NCBI RefSeq assembly: GCF_000973105.1
Contig: NC_015844.1
Span: 5,266,501 to 5,330,500, forward strand
Length of the DNA stretch: 64,000 nucleotides
Origin: Zobellia galactanivorans
GTDB taxonomy: Bacteria; Bacteroidota; Bacteroidia; Flavobacteriales; Flavobacteriaceae
Direction: 5' to 3'
The position numbers and the translations under genes were made by a program. How positions within the stretch are numbered: the stretch's first letter is position 1; each line of letters starts with the position of its first letter. This document shows, piece by piece, positions 45,750-55,023 of this stretch. The notes under the pieces were generated by a model. That model saw nothing but the letters and a program-made list of their open reading frames with translations, had not been told where the DNA came from and did not search any database.

Positions 45750-47228
45750 ATGACAGAACAAAATTCTGGGGAGCACAGGGAAAACGAAAACATCGTAAAA
45801 AATAAGGAATTGAACATCTGGGAAGCCTTAACCCCTGTCCTTGCCCTTGTTGCAATGCTAGCTTACAACGTTTACGTTTACGGAGACGATGCCCTAAGCG
45901 GTTCCAATCAGTTTATACTCTTGCTTGGTGGCGCCGTAGCCGCCGTCGTAGGGATATTCAACAAGGTCTCTTACAAACAAATGATGGCAGAGGTCGCCGA
46001 AAACCTCAAGTCTACTAGCGGAGCCCTTCTCATTCTACTCATGGTAGGGGCCTTGGCCGGCTCATGGTTAATAAGCGGTATCATTCCCGCCATGATCTAT
46101 TACGGACTCCAGATTTTAAACCCCACTATATTTTTAGCGGCCTGCGTAGTAATATGTGCCATAATATCGGTCGCCACCGGAAGCAGCTGGACCACTTCGG
46201 CCACCGTAGGTATTGCCCTGATCGGCATTGGGGACGCGCTCGGCATTTCCTTGGGTATGACCGCAGGTGCGGTACTATCAGGCGCCTATTTCGGAGACAA
46301 ACTCTCGCCTTTGAGCGACACTACCAACCTGGCCCCGGCCATGGCAGGAGGGGAACTCTTTGAACACATCAAATACATGTTATATACTACGGTACCCACC
46401 ATAAGCGTAACCTTGATCTTCTTTATTATTTTAGGGCTTACCGCCGAAACCACAGGGTCTGCCGATATCGATTCGATCTTGACCTCCATCGACTCATCGT
46501 TCAATATTAGTCCATGGCTCTTCTTGGTCCCGATCATAGTAGTCGTATTGATCGTAAAAAAAACACCGCCACTTGCCGCCCTTTTGATCGGCACACTTTT
46601 GGGTGCCCTTTTCGCCTTGATTTTTCAACCCGAAGTTGTAGCCGGCATTACCGGAGCCAAAGAATTAACCATCAAGTCGGGCTACAAAGGCGTTATGAAC
46701 GCCATTACCGTTGAAACTTCGGTTCCGACCGATAACGAAACCCTGAAAGACTTGTTTTCCGCAAAAGGAATGGCAGGTATGCTCGGCACGATATGGCTGA
46801 TTGTATGCGCTATGGTTTTTGGAGGGATAATGGACGGCATAGGCGCCCTCGACCGTATTACAAAATCACTTTTGGATATGGCCAAAACGACCTTCGGACT
46901 GTTCGCCAGTACGGTAGGAAGCTGTTTAGCCCTGAATATTACCGCGTCCGATCAATATCTCGCTATCGTGGTTCCCGGAAAAATGTTCAGCAAGGCCTAT
47001 GCCGACAAAAATTTGGCTCCCGAAAACCTGAGCCGAACCCTTGAAGATTCCGGTACGGTAACTTCCGTATTGATCCCTTGGAACACTTGTGGTGCTTATC
47101 ACAGTGGTGTTTTAGGGGTAGGTACGGCAGAATACGCCCTATTCGCCGTATTCAATTGGTTAAGCCCCATTGTAACCTTGATTTTCGCCGCTTTCCATAT
47201 CAAAATCAAACAGCTGGTTACAAAATAA
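45750..47228 (+). CDS. nhaC: Na+/H+ antiporter NhaC family
   Basis: 492 aa with about 11-12 helices. Family signs: GSSWTTSATVGIALIGIGDA, GAYFGDKLSPLSDTTNLAPA and ILLMVGALAGSWLISGIIPA. Inner-membrane exchanger of Na+ (or other cation/organic) for H+. An Asp-rich loop in the last third (ALDRITKSLLDMAKTT, NITASDQYLAIVVPG) is typical of NhaC. Single gene. Confidence 0.88.
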   Translation: MTEQNSGEHRENENIVKNKELNIWEALTPVLALVAMLAYNVYVYGDDALSGSNQFILLLGGAVAAVVGIFNKVSYKQMMAEVAENLKSTSGALLILLMVGALAGSWLISGIIPAMIYYGLQILNPTIFLAACVVICAIISVATGSSWTTSATVGIALIGIGDALGISLGMTAGAVLSGAYFGDKLSPLSDTTNLAPAMAGGELFEHIKYMLYTTVPTISVTLIFFIILGLTAETTGSADIDSILTSIDSSFNISPWLFLVPIIVVVLIVKKTPPLAALLIGTLLGALFALIFQPEVVAGITGAKELTIKSGYKGVMNAITVETSVPTDNETLKDLFSAKGMAGMLGTIWLIVCAMVFGGIMDGIGALDRITKSLLDMAKTTFGLFASTVGSCLALNITASDQYLAIVVPGKMFSKAYADKNLAPENLSRTLEDSGTVTSVLIPWNTCGAYHSGVLGVGTAEYALFAVFNWLSPIVTLIFAAFHIKIKQLVTK

Positions 47229-47439
47229 CCCACTTTCCGGAAAAACTTTGACCTCCCTACAAATTCAATATTAACAAAAAGAAAAAATATATGCCATATT
47301 ATTGTCAATTCGTTAATTTTTAGGATTTAATATTATCACAATCCCACCAAAACACACAACACCTTCCCTGCATACATAATAGCTATCACAGTATTGATTT
47401 TTTAGATGCCCTACCGCTTTTTTCACCGCAATATTCCTG

Positions 47440-47447
47440 TAATTTTG
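47440..47447 (+). promoter_or_regulatory. Candidate -7 promoter box of the peroxiredoxin gene
   Basis: TAATTTTG matches TAnnTTTG and lies 31 bases before the ATG. No convincing -33 TTG is at the usual distance. Confidence 0.4.
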
Positions 47448-47477
47448 TAGTAAATTGAAACTAAAAAATATTTGACT

Positions 47478-48122
47478 ATGGCTTTTGTAGGTAAAAAATT
47501 TCCAAACTTGAGTGTTAACGCAATGAACGAATTAGGCGACACATTCAAATTGAACGTTTTAGAGGAAGCTCAAAAAAACAACAAGAAAGTTGTTCTTTTC
47601 TGGTACCCTAAAGACTTTACATTTGTTTGCCCCACCGAATTGCACGCTTTTCAAGCGGCTTTAGGTGAGTTCGAAAAAAGAAACACTTTGGTAATCGGTG
47701 CTTCTTGCGATACTGCAGAAGTGCACTTTGCTTGGTTGAGCACAAGTAAGGATAACGGTGGTATCGAAGGCGTTACCTATCCGCTATTGGCAGACAGCAA
47801 CCGTAACCTTGCCTCTACCTTGGGTATTCTTGACATTACCAACGAGCAGTACGATGAAGAAACAGGTGTTATTACCGTTGAAGGCGATAACGTAACCTAT
47901 CGTGCCACTTACCTTATCGACGAAGAAGGTACCGTGTTCCACGAAGGAATCAACCACATGCCCTTGGGCCGAAACGTAAACGAATATTTACGTCTTATCG
48001 ATGCCTATACCCACGTACAGGAAAAAGGTGAAGTTTGCCCAGCAAACTGGGAAGAAGGTAAAGATGCAATGACCGCCGACAGAAAAGGTGTTGCCGAATA
48101 CCTTTCTACACACTCCAATTAA
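47478..48122 (+). CDS. Peroxiredoxin, typical 2-Cys (AhpC/TSA)
   Basis: 214 aa from the ATG at 47478 (a TTG two codons upstream is also open). Peroxidatic Cys51 in FTFVCPTELHAF and resolving Cys in EVCPANWEEGK. It reduces H2O2 and organic peroxides in the cytoplasm using a thioredoxin-type donor; a thioredoxin-fold gene follows 100 bases later, past a terminator-like hairpin. Confidence 0.95.
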   Translation: MAFVGKKFPNLSVNAMNELGDTFKLNVLEEAQKNNKKVVLFWYPKDFTFVCPTELHAFQAALGEFEKRNTLVIGASCDTAEVHFAWLSTSKDNGGIEGVTYPLLADSNRNLASTLGILDITNEQYDEETGVITVEGDNVTYRATYLIDEEGTVFHEGINHMPLGRNVNEYLRLIDAYTHVQEKGEVCPANWEEGKDAMTADRKGVAEYLSTHSN

Positions 48123-48144
48123 TCTAGGCCTTACAAACCTAAAG

Positions 48145-48187
48145 AAAACCGCTTGTATCAGCTTTATACAGGTACAAGCGGTTTTAT
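48145..48187 (+). terminator. Terminator after the peroxiredoxin gene
   Basis: The stem AAAACCGCTTGTA/TACAAGCGGTTTT is followed by ATTA. It is not perfect in T-tract but the stem is strong. Confidence 0.75.
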
Positions 48188-48226
48188 TACAAGTCTAATC
48201 ATTTACGAATTTTAAAACCTAGGATT

Positions 48227-48541
48227 ATGGTGCTAGAATTAGAACAAGACAATCTGCAAGATATCATTGCGGAGAAAAAGAACGTAGTAGTGCAATATTC
48301 TGCCGGCTGGTGCGGTAATTGCCGTATCATGAAGCCTAAATTCAAAAAAGAGGCGGCGTCTCACGAAGATTTGACGTTTGTAATCGCTGATGCGGAAAAA
48401 TTTCCCGAAAGCCGAAAACTGGCCAACGTTGACAACTTGCCTACATTCGCTACTTTTATCAATGGGGAGTTAAAAAACCAAGTACAAACGAACAAATACG
48501 ATGTTCTAAAAGAATTGATCAGTGAAGTTGCCAGTAATTAA
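48227..48541 (+). CDS. Thioredoxin-fold protein
   Basis: 104 aa with WCGNCRIMKPKF (Cys29/Cys32, CGNC active site), then IADAEKFPESRKLA and VDNLPTFATFINGE (cis-Pro). It is a short soluble thioredoxin, probably the reductant of the peroxiredoxin upstream. The next gene begins inside its last codons (20 bases overlap), suggesting coupling. Confidence 0.88.
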   Translation: MVLELEQDNLQDIIAEKKNVVVQYSAGWCGNCRIMKPKFKKEAASHEDLTFVIADAEKFPESRKLANVDNLPTFATFINGELKNQVQTNKYDVLKELISEVASN

Positions 48542-48779
48542 GCATTTGACAAACTTTATCGAAGAGAACGACGAAGATTTTGTTATCGAGACCATCGAAA
48601 CACTAGAGGCCTTGACCGAGGTACCTTCTTTAAAAGACGAAGAGCTAGATGTGATCGGCGAGTTGATATCGAACATGTACGGAGCCATTGAAGTGCACAA
48701 AAGCATAAAGGAAGGCAAACCAAAAAAAGAGGCGCTCAATGAATTTATGCAGCGTGTTATGGGGGCTATCGACAAATAG
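48522..48779 (+). CDS. Small conserved protein of the peroxide cluster (DUF6952-type)
   Basis: 85 aa, acidic and helical (KHLTNFIEENDEDFVIETIE, LDVIGELISNMYGAIEVHKS). GTG start at 48522, overlapping the thioredoxin gene. It matches the small proteins that follow a thioredoxin gene in flavobacteria. Function unknown. Confidence 0.7.
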   Translation: MKLPVIKHLTNFIEENDEDFVIETIETLEALTEVPSLKDEELDVIGELISNMYGAIEVHKSIKEGKPKKEALNEFMQRVMGAIDK

Positions 48780-48811
48780 ACCCAGTAAAAAAACAGCTTT
48801 ACATTTTACCG

Positions 48812-48868
48812 AAAAAGTGAAACAACCTTTGATTTTCAAGAGAATCGAAATAGTTGTTTCACTTTTTT
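48812..48868 (+). terminator. Terminator of the thioredoxin operon
   Basis: The stem AAAAGTGAAACAAC/GTTGTTTCACTTTT is followed by TTGTTTTG. It lies 33 bases after the stop at 48779. Confidence 0.85.
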
Positions 48869-48968
48869 GTTTTGCCCCTCTTCTTCTTTATAAGGAGATT
48901 TCTTTCGTACACCTCTATATTTAGCTATTATTTTTTTAATTTCACGCCCAATATAAACAGAACATATC

Positions 48969-49475
48969 ATGGCTACAGTAACCTTAAAAGGAAACGAAAT
49001 ACACACATTGGGAAACCTTCCCGCAACCGGAAGTAAGGCCCCTGTTTTCACCTTGGCGAAAAACGACCTTTCTTCCGCATCACTTTCCGACTTTGCGGGC
49101 AAAAAGGTGGTTTTAAACATATTCCCAAGTGTCGACACAGGTACTTGTGCACAATCTGTACGGCAGTTCAACCAAGAAGCGGCAGAACTTGAGAATACCG
49201 TAGTTCTATGTATATCAAAAGATTTACCGTTTGCCCAAGCCCGTTTTTGTGGTGCCGAAGGCATTGACAACGTTATAATGCTCTCCGATTTTCGCGATGG
49301 CAGCTTTGGCCAGGCGTACGGACTTACGTTTTCAGACGGCCCATTGGCCCCACTACACTCAAGATCTGTAGTGGTGATCGACGAATCGGGTAAGGTTATC
49401 TATACCGAACAGGTCGGTGAAACCGTAGATGAACCGAATTATAAAGCGGCCCTTGAAGCTTTAGCAGATGCCTAA
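48969..49475 (+). CDS. tpx: Thiol peroxidase, atypical 2-Cys
   Basis: 168 aa. Peroxidatic Cys60 in [15 protein letters not shown] and resolving Cys94 in [11 protein letters not shown] are at the canonical Tpx positions. It reduces lipid and other alkyl peroxides with thioredoxin. The next gene overlaps its stop by eight bases. Confidence 0.95.
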   Translation: MATVTLKGNEIHTLGNLPATGSKAPVFTLAKNDLSSASLSDFAGKKVVLNIFPSVDTGTCAQSVRQFNQEAAELENTVVLCISKDLPFAQARFCGAEGIDNVIMLSDFRDGSFGQAYGLTFSDGPLAPLHSRSVVVIDESGKVIYTEQVGETVDEPNYKAALEALADA

Positions 49476-49836
49476 GGAAGAGTCGTTTGTTGTAAACCGA
49501 ATAAAAAGTGTGGGCTTCGCTTTACGTGGGGCCCTTCTTTTGATTCGTACCGAAGCAAGTATTAAAATCCAGGTATGCTTGGCCATTGCCGTTACCATTG
49601 CCGGATTTTACTTCAACATATCCCCTACGGAATGGATGTTTCAAATCTTTGCGGTCTCATTGGTCGTCGGAATTGAAGGAGCCAATACCGCAATAGAAAA
49701 AATATGCGACTTCATCCATCCCGATTTTGACAAAAGAATAGGTTTTATAAAAGACATCTCTGCAGGAGCAGTAATGCTGGTCTCCATTGGGGCCATTGTC
49801 ATAGGCTGTATTATTTACATACCGAAAATATTCTAG
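49468..49836 (+). CDS. dgkA: Diacylglycerol/undecaprenol kinase family (DgkA)
   Basis: 122 aa. An N-terminal basic stretch ([20 protein letters not shown]), then the active-site helix [19 protein letters not shown] with the conserved E-x3-AIE, and three transmembrane helices. Phosphorylates diacylglycerol or undecaprenol in the inner membrane. Translationally coupled to tpx. Confidence 0.9.
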   Translation: MPKEESFVVNRIKSVGFALRGALLLIRTEASIKIQVCLAIAVTIAGFYFNISPTEWMFQIFAVSLVVGIEGANTAIEKICDFIHPDFDKRIGFIKDISAGAVMLVSIGAIVIGCIIYIPKIF

Positions 49837-49889
49837 CGCTCCCCTATTAAATGGTGTAGGGTATTATTCGCTAGACAAAGACATTTTAT

Positions 49890-51839
49890 TTGTTAGATTT
49901 TAAGAACATATATCGACTGAACGAATATGCCGTAACCTTATACCGCATATTTCTGGCCTACATATTTTATTTTGTAGCACGACTCTTATTTTATCTGTAC
50001 AATCAAGACCTATTTAAACTAGGGGGCATTGGCGATTTGTTGGCCTTGTGCTTTTGGGGACTTGCGTTCGATACCACCGCAATATTGTACGTAAACCTCC
50101 TGTTCATTGCCCTTAGCCTTCTCCCCTTATGGGTGAACACTTCCAAAACGTACCAAAAAACACTGCTGTGGATCTATATGACCACCAACCTGATAGCCTT
50201 TGCTACCAATTTCGTTGATTTCATATACTACAACTATACCTTTACCCGAAGTACATTCGCCTCTTTTGAATCGCTTGAAAACGAAAAAAATAAAGAAGAG
50301 CTACTACTATCCTTTATAACGGATTACTGGCACGTATTCCTTATTTTCTTTATATGCGCCTTTATTTGGGTCAAACTATACAAAGGTGTTAAGGTTCGAG
50401 AAGCCGTCCCTTCCAAAAAGTTGCCCTATTTCTTAAGCTCGGTAGCTGCCCTTTTAGTTACCGCTGCCCTCGTTGTGGGGGGCATACGTGGTGACTTTAA
50501 ACACAGCACTAGACCTATCAACATGGTTGATGCCAGCAGACATGTGAAGGTTCCCGAACATGCCAACATTGTTCTCAACACACCATTTGCCTTTATCAGA
50601 ACGGTCAAGTCTTCCGACTTTAAGCGAATGGAAGGCGTGCCCCAAGCCGTTATCGACTCTACCTTTCATCCTATAAAACAGTATAAGGATAGCGTTCCCA
50701 ACAAACCCAATATCGTTCTTTTTATATTGGAAAGTTTTGGCCGTGAATATTTAGGTTCGTTCAATAAGGATATGAACATAGACAACTATGTAGGCTACAC
50801 CCCTTTTATCGATTCGCTCGCACAGCATAGTCTGATTTTCCCCAATGCCTTTGCAAACGGAAGAAAATCGATTCACGCCATGTCATCGATCCTTGCCGGT
50901 ATCCCTTCGTTTAAAATAGCCTATACCTCTTCCCCATATGCCAATAGGGAAATAAAATCGATCATCTCTGCCGTTAACGAAATGGGCTACGACACCTCTT
51001 TCTTTCACGGTGCCCCCAATGGCTCCATGGGCTTCCTAGGTTTTGGCAACGTGCTTGGATACGACCATTACTACGGGAAAACCGAATACAATAACGATGA
51101 GGATTTTGATGGTATCTGGGGCATTTGGGACGAGCCCTTCCTTCAATATACCGCCGATGTACTCTCAGAAAAACAAGAGCCTTTTTTCTCAACGATTTTT
51201 ACGGTCTCCTCACACGCCCCTTATCAGATTCCCGAAAAATATAAAGGAAAGTTTCCAGAAGGGACTTTAGACATACACAAATGTGTGGGGTATACCGATT
51301 ACGCACTAAAGCAGTTCTTCAAAAAAATAGAAAACGAACCATGGTACAAGAATACCATTTTTGTGATAACCGCCGACCATGGCAACCAAATCTATTATGA
51401 AGAGTATCAAAAAATAGTAAATCGTTATGGCGTGCCCATTCTTATCTTTGACCCGAACGGAAAATACAAAGGCGTAAACCGCGATTTGGCTCAACAGATA
51501 GACATATACCCTACCCTGGTATCACTTACGGGCTATCAAAAACCGTTTAGAAGTTGGGGCCGAAGCTTGATTTCCGATACGATCCAGAAACCCTATGCCC
51601 TATCGAACACCAGTACCAATTTTCTTTTTATGAGAGACAGCCTTATTGTAGTTCGTAACGACGAAAACACTTTAGGTCTTTACGATATAAAGGATAAGGG
51701 CCTTATAAACAACATTGCCAAGAAAAACCCGTTTAAGACCAAAAAGATGGAAGAGATGACCAAAGGGTTTATTCAAGATTACATGAACCGCATCCTCGAT
51801 GGTCGTTTAGATGCCGAAAACAGTACAGAAACGGAATAA
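49890..51839 (+). CDS. LTA-synthase-like sulfatase/phosphoglycerol transferase
   Basis: 649 aa. Five N-terminal transmembrane helices, then a periplasmic alkaline-phosphatase-superfamily domain: NIVLFILESFGREYLGSF (metal Glu), FANGRKSIHAMSSILAGIP (nucleophile position, Ser in the place of the usual Thr), and FVITADHGNQIYYEEY (Asp/His metal ligands). It probably transfers phosphoethanolamine or phosphoglycerol groups to envelope glycans. TTG start. Confidence 0.88.
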   Translation: MLDFKNIYRLNEYAVTLYRIFLAYIFYFVARLLFYLYNQDLFKLGGIGDLLALCFWGLAFDTTAILYVNLLFIALSLLPLWVNTSKTYQKTLLWIYMTTNLIAFATNFVDFIYYNYTFTRSTFASFESLENEKNKEELLLSFITDYWHVFLIFFICAFIWVKLYKGVKVREAVPSKKLPYFLSSVAALLVTAALVVGGIRGDFKHSTRPINMVDASRHVKVPEHANIVLNTPFAFIRTVKSSDFKRMEGVPQAVIDSTFHPIKQYKDSVPNKPNIVLFILESFGREYLGSFNKDMNIDNYVGYTPFIDSLAQHSLIFPNAFANGRKSIHAMSSILAGIPSFKIAYTSSPYANREIKSIISAVNEMGYDTSFFHGAPNGSMGFLGFGNVLGYDHYYGKTEYNNDEDFDGIWGIWDEPFLQYTADVLSEKQEPFFSTIFTVSSHAPYQIPEKYKGKFPEGTLDIHKCVGYTDYALKQFFKKIENEPWYKNTIFVITADHGNQIYYEEYQKIVNRYGVPILIFDPNGKYKGVNRDLAQQIDIYPTLVSLTGYQKPFRSWGRSLISDTIQKPYALSNTSTNFLFMRDSLIVVRNDENTLGLYDIKDKGLINNIAKKNPFKTKKMEEMTKGFIQDYMNRILDGRLDAENSTETE

Positions 51840-51920
51840 CCCATAAGTTTAAAACAAGTGGGCATTTTATAAAATCGAAAAGACTTTTCGCAATCCTTAC
51901 GTCGAAAACTTCGTAATACG

Positions 51921-51928
51921 TATTTTTG
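51921..51928 (+). promoter_or_regulatory. Candidate -7 promoter box of ftsK
   Basis: TATTTTTG matches TAnnTTTG and lies 21 bases before the ftsK ATG. No -33 match seen. Confidence 0.4.
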
Positions 51929-51948
51929 CACCCAGTGGAAAAAAAGTA

Positions 51949-54342
51949 ATGGCCAAAAAGAAAACAACGACAACAAAAAAGAAGACAAGTTCTAAAAAGG
52001 TAAGCCTCGGGCTATCGAAACAGAACAAGATCATATTGGGAAGCCTTCTGATACTGTTCAGTATGGCCCTGTTCTTCTCGTTCGTATCTTATTATTTTAC
52101 TTGGCAAGACGACCAAAGTTTACTTTCTGAATTTGCCAACCGAAACGAACAGGCCAAGAACCTGCTGAACAAATTCGGGGCCAGTGTAAGCCACTTCTTT
52201 GTTTACAAAGGTTTTGGTGTCGCTTCATTGATACTTACCGTAATGCTATGCATAACGGGCCTCTACCTCTTTTTAAGCCTTGACAAAAAGGGCCTTTTGA
52301 AAAAGTGGATATGGGGACTCATTTTTATGATATGGATTTCCATTGCCCTTGGCTTTTTTGCCGAGACCAAACCGCTTTTAGGGGGACTGGTAGGGTATGA
52401 AATGAACGATTTCCTACAAGACTACACAGGAAAGATAGGCGTGGTACTCATCCTTATTTTCGGCCTGATCTTTATTTTGGTCCGCTTCTTTAAACTTACG
52501 CCAGAAGGGGTTGCCAGTGCCTTTAAGAAAAAGACCTCTAGTTTAAAATCGGAATTAAAATCAACTGGGGAAGCCGAGCCTGCCACTGCTCCCGCCCCTG
52601 CAAAGGAAGCGGTAACCAAAGCGGAAAAAGAAGAGCCCATAGTGCTCGACACCTATACCCATAAAAAAGATATCCCCCCCCTAAAGACCGAAGTGGAGCC
52701 CATTGACGATTTTGAGGTGACCGTTCCCGTGGAAGAAGAAACCGAGGAAGACCTCGCCATGGAAGTCGAGAAAATTGTGGAGGAAAAAGAAGAGTCTACC
52801 AATATTGCCGATAAATTGGTTGAAGATTTCGGTGAGTTCGACCCTACCCTAGAACTGGGCAATTACAAGTTCCCTACCATGGAACTCTTGGATCAACATG
52901 GGGTTACGGGCGGAATTACCATCAACCAGGAAGAACTGGAAGAAAACAAAAACAAGATTGTAGATACCCTTAAAAACTACAAAATAGGAATCTCCCAGAT
53001 CAAGGCTACCATTGGTCCTACCGTTACACTTTACGAAATTGTTCCCGAGGCCGGGGTTCGAATTTCAAAAATTAAAAACCTAGAAGACGACATAGCCCTT
53101 TCATTGGCTGCCCTAGGAATACGTATCATCGCGCCAATTCCCGGAAAAGGAACCATCGGTATTGAAGTGCCGAACAAAAATGCGACCATAGTTTCCATGC
53201 GGTCCGTCATCGCTTCCAGCAAATTCCAAAAGGCCGAAATGGAACTGCCAATAGCGTTCGGTAAGACCATTAGCAACGAAACCTTTGTTGTTGACTTGGC
53301 AAAAATGCCCCACCTGCTGATGGCCGGTGCTACGGGACAAGGTAAATCGGTAGGTTTGAACGCCGTACTGACCTCCCTCCTGTACAAAAAACATCCAGCC
53401 GAGGTGAAATTCATATTGGTGGATCCAAAAAAAGTAGAACTTTCCATCTATAACAAAATAGAGCGCCACTTTTTGGCTAAATTACCCGATTCCGAAGAGG
53501 CGATCATCACCGACAACGCCAAGGTAATCAACACCTTGAATTCCCTTTGTATCGAAATGGACAACAGGTATGAACTGTTGAAAGTTGCCATGGTGCGTAA
53601 CCTCAAGGAATACAACGCCAAGTTCAAGGCGCGGAAGTTGAATCCCAACGACGGACACAAGTACTTGCCTTATATCGTTTTGGTCATTGACGAATTTGCC
53701 GATTTGATCATGACCGCCGGAAAGGAAGTAGAAACGCCTATTGCCCGTTTGGCGCAATTGGCCCGAGCCATCGGTATACACCTTATTATTGCCACCCAAA
53801 GGCCTTCGGTCAACGTAATAACCGGTATCATCAAGGCAAACTTCCCTGCCCGTATAGCCTTTAGGGTAACCTCAAAAATCGACTCAAGAACGATCTTGGA
53901 TGCCCAAGGTGCCGACCAATTGATCGGTCGTGGTGACATGTTGTACACCCAAGGTAACGATGTTACCCGTATCCAATGTGCTTTTGTAGATACGCCCGAA
54001 GTAGCCAAGATTACCGAATACATAGGGGCTCAGAGAGCTTACCCGAACGCCCATGAACTACCCGAGTACTCTGGGGAAGATTCTGGCACAAGTATTGATT
54101 ATGATATTGCCGACCGCGACGCGATGTTCCGTGAAGCTGCCGAGGTCATCGTAACGGCACAGCAGGGTTCGGCCTCATTGATCCAACGAAAACTGAAATT
54201 GGGTTATAACCGCGCCGGCCGTATCGTAGACCAGTTAGAGGCAGCAGGCATTGTAGGTCCGTTCGAAGGAAGTAAGGCACGACAGGTTTTGGTGCCCGAC
54301 CTTACCGCATTAGATCAATTATTAAGCAACGAACGCTCGTAA
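51949..54342 (+). CDS. ftsK: DNA translocase FtsK/SpoIIIE
   Basis: 797 aa. Lys/Thr-rich N-terminus (AKKKTTTTKKKTSSKK), four transmembrane helices, an acidic linker (VEEETEEDLAMEVEKIVEEK), a RecA-like motor with Walker A in LLMAGATGQGKSVGLNA and Walker B YIVLVIDEFADL, ATQRPSVNVITG, and a C-terminal gamma winged-helix domain (GSASLIQRKLKLGYNRAGRI). Couples chromosome segregation with division. The linker is short compared with E. coli FtsK. First gene of ftsK-lolA-lptF/G-ribBA. Confidence 0.96.
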   Translation: MAKKKTTTTKKKTSSKKVSLGLSKQNKIILGSLLILFSMALFFSFVSYYFTWQDDQSLLSEFANRNEQAKNLLNKFGASVSHFFVYKGFGVASLILTVMLCITGLYLFLSLDKKGLLKKWIWGLIFMIWISIALGFFAETKPLLGGLVGYEMNDFLQDYTGKIGVVLILIFGLIFILVRFFKLTPEGVASAFKKKTSSLKSELKSTGEAEPATAPAPAKEAVTKAEKEEPIVLDTYTHKKDIPPLKTEVEPIDDFEVTVPVEEETEEDLAMEVEKIVEEKEESTNIADKLVEDFGEFDPTLELGNYKFPTMELLDQHGVTGGITINQEELEENKNKIVDTLKNYKIGISQIKATIGPTVTLYEIVPEAGVRISKIKNLEDDIALSLAALGIRIIAPIPGKGTIGIEVPNKNATIVSMRSVIASSKFQKAEMELPIAFGKTISNETFVVDLAKMPHLLMAGATGQGKSVGLNAVLTSLLYKKHPAEVKFILVDPKKVELSIYNKIERHFLAKLPDSEEAIITDNAKVINTLNSLCIEMDNRYELLKVAMVRNLKEYNAKFKARKLNPNDGHKYLPYIVLVIDEFADLIMTAGKEVETPIARLAQLARAIGIHLIIATQRPSVNVITGIIKANFPARIAFRVTSKIDSRTILDAQGADQLIGRGDMLYTQGNDVTRIQCAFVDTPEVAKITEYIGAQRAYPNAHELPEYSGEDSGTSIDYDIADRDAMFREAAEVIVTAQQGSASLIQRKLKLGYNRAGRIVDQLEAAGIVGPFEGSKARQVLVPDLTALDQLLSNERS

Positions 54343-54368
54343 CACGAGTTATTAACTTAAAACGTAAA

Positions 54369-55013
54369 ATGAAAAAGATTTTTTTACTATTTGCCTTGGT
54401 ATTGCTATCAAATTCAACCTTTGCCCAAAATTCCGAAAAAGCAAAGGCACTCTTGGATGATGTGTACAACAAAGTAAAGAGTTACGACAACATATACGTA
54501 GATTTTAAATACGTACTGAACAATTCAGAGGCGGGCATCAACCAGGAAACACGTGGAGAGGTAACCCTCCAAGGCGATAAATATCTCGCCAATATCTTTG
54601 GCACCACCCAATTGTTCGACGGTTCTAAGGTGTACACCATTATACCGGAGAACGAAGAGGTTACCATTGACGATAAATCAGAAGATGAAAATGCACTGAC
54701 CCCGGCAAAAATGTTGACCTTTTACAGGGAAGGCCACAATTACGGAATGGACATTTTACAAAATGTCAATGGCAGGAAAATTCAGTATGTAAAGCTCACC
54801 CCTATCGATACCAATTCTGAAATAAAGACTATTTTATTGGGTATCGATGCCGAAACAAAGCATATTTACAAACTGATAGAAACCGGTAAAAATGGAACGA
54901 CCTCGACCTTTACCGTTAATTCTTTCAAAACGGACCAGCCTTTGTCAAAAACCTTGTTTACTTTTGATGAGGCGAAGTACAAAAATGACGGGTACTACAT
55001 AGTAAGAAATTAA
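54369..55013 (+). CDS. lolA: Outer-membrane lipoprotein carrier protein LolA
   Basis: 214 aa with a signal peptide (MKKIFLLFALVLLSNSTFAQ), then the LolA fold: RGEVTLQGDKYLANIFGTTQ and KVYTIIPENEEVTI. Shuttles lipoproteins from the inner to the outer membrane. 26 bases after ftsK. Confidence 0.9.
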   Translation: MKKIFLLFALVLLSNSTFAQNSEKAKALLDDVYNKVKSYDNIYVDFKYVLNNSEAGINQETRGEVTLQGDKYLANIFGTTQLFDGSKVYTIIPENEEVTIDDKSEDENALTPAKMLTFYREGHNYGMDILQNVNGRKIQYVKLTPIDTNSEIKTILLGIDAETKHIYKLIETGKNGTTSTFTVNSFKTDQPLSKTLFTFDEAKYKNDGYYIVRN

Positions 55014-55023
55014 TATTGCCACA

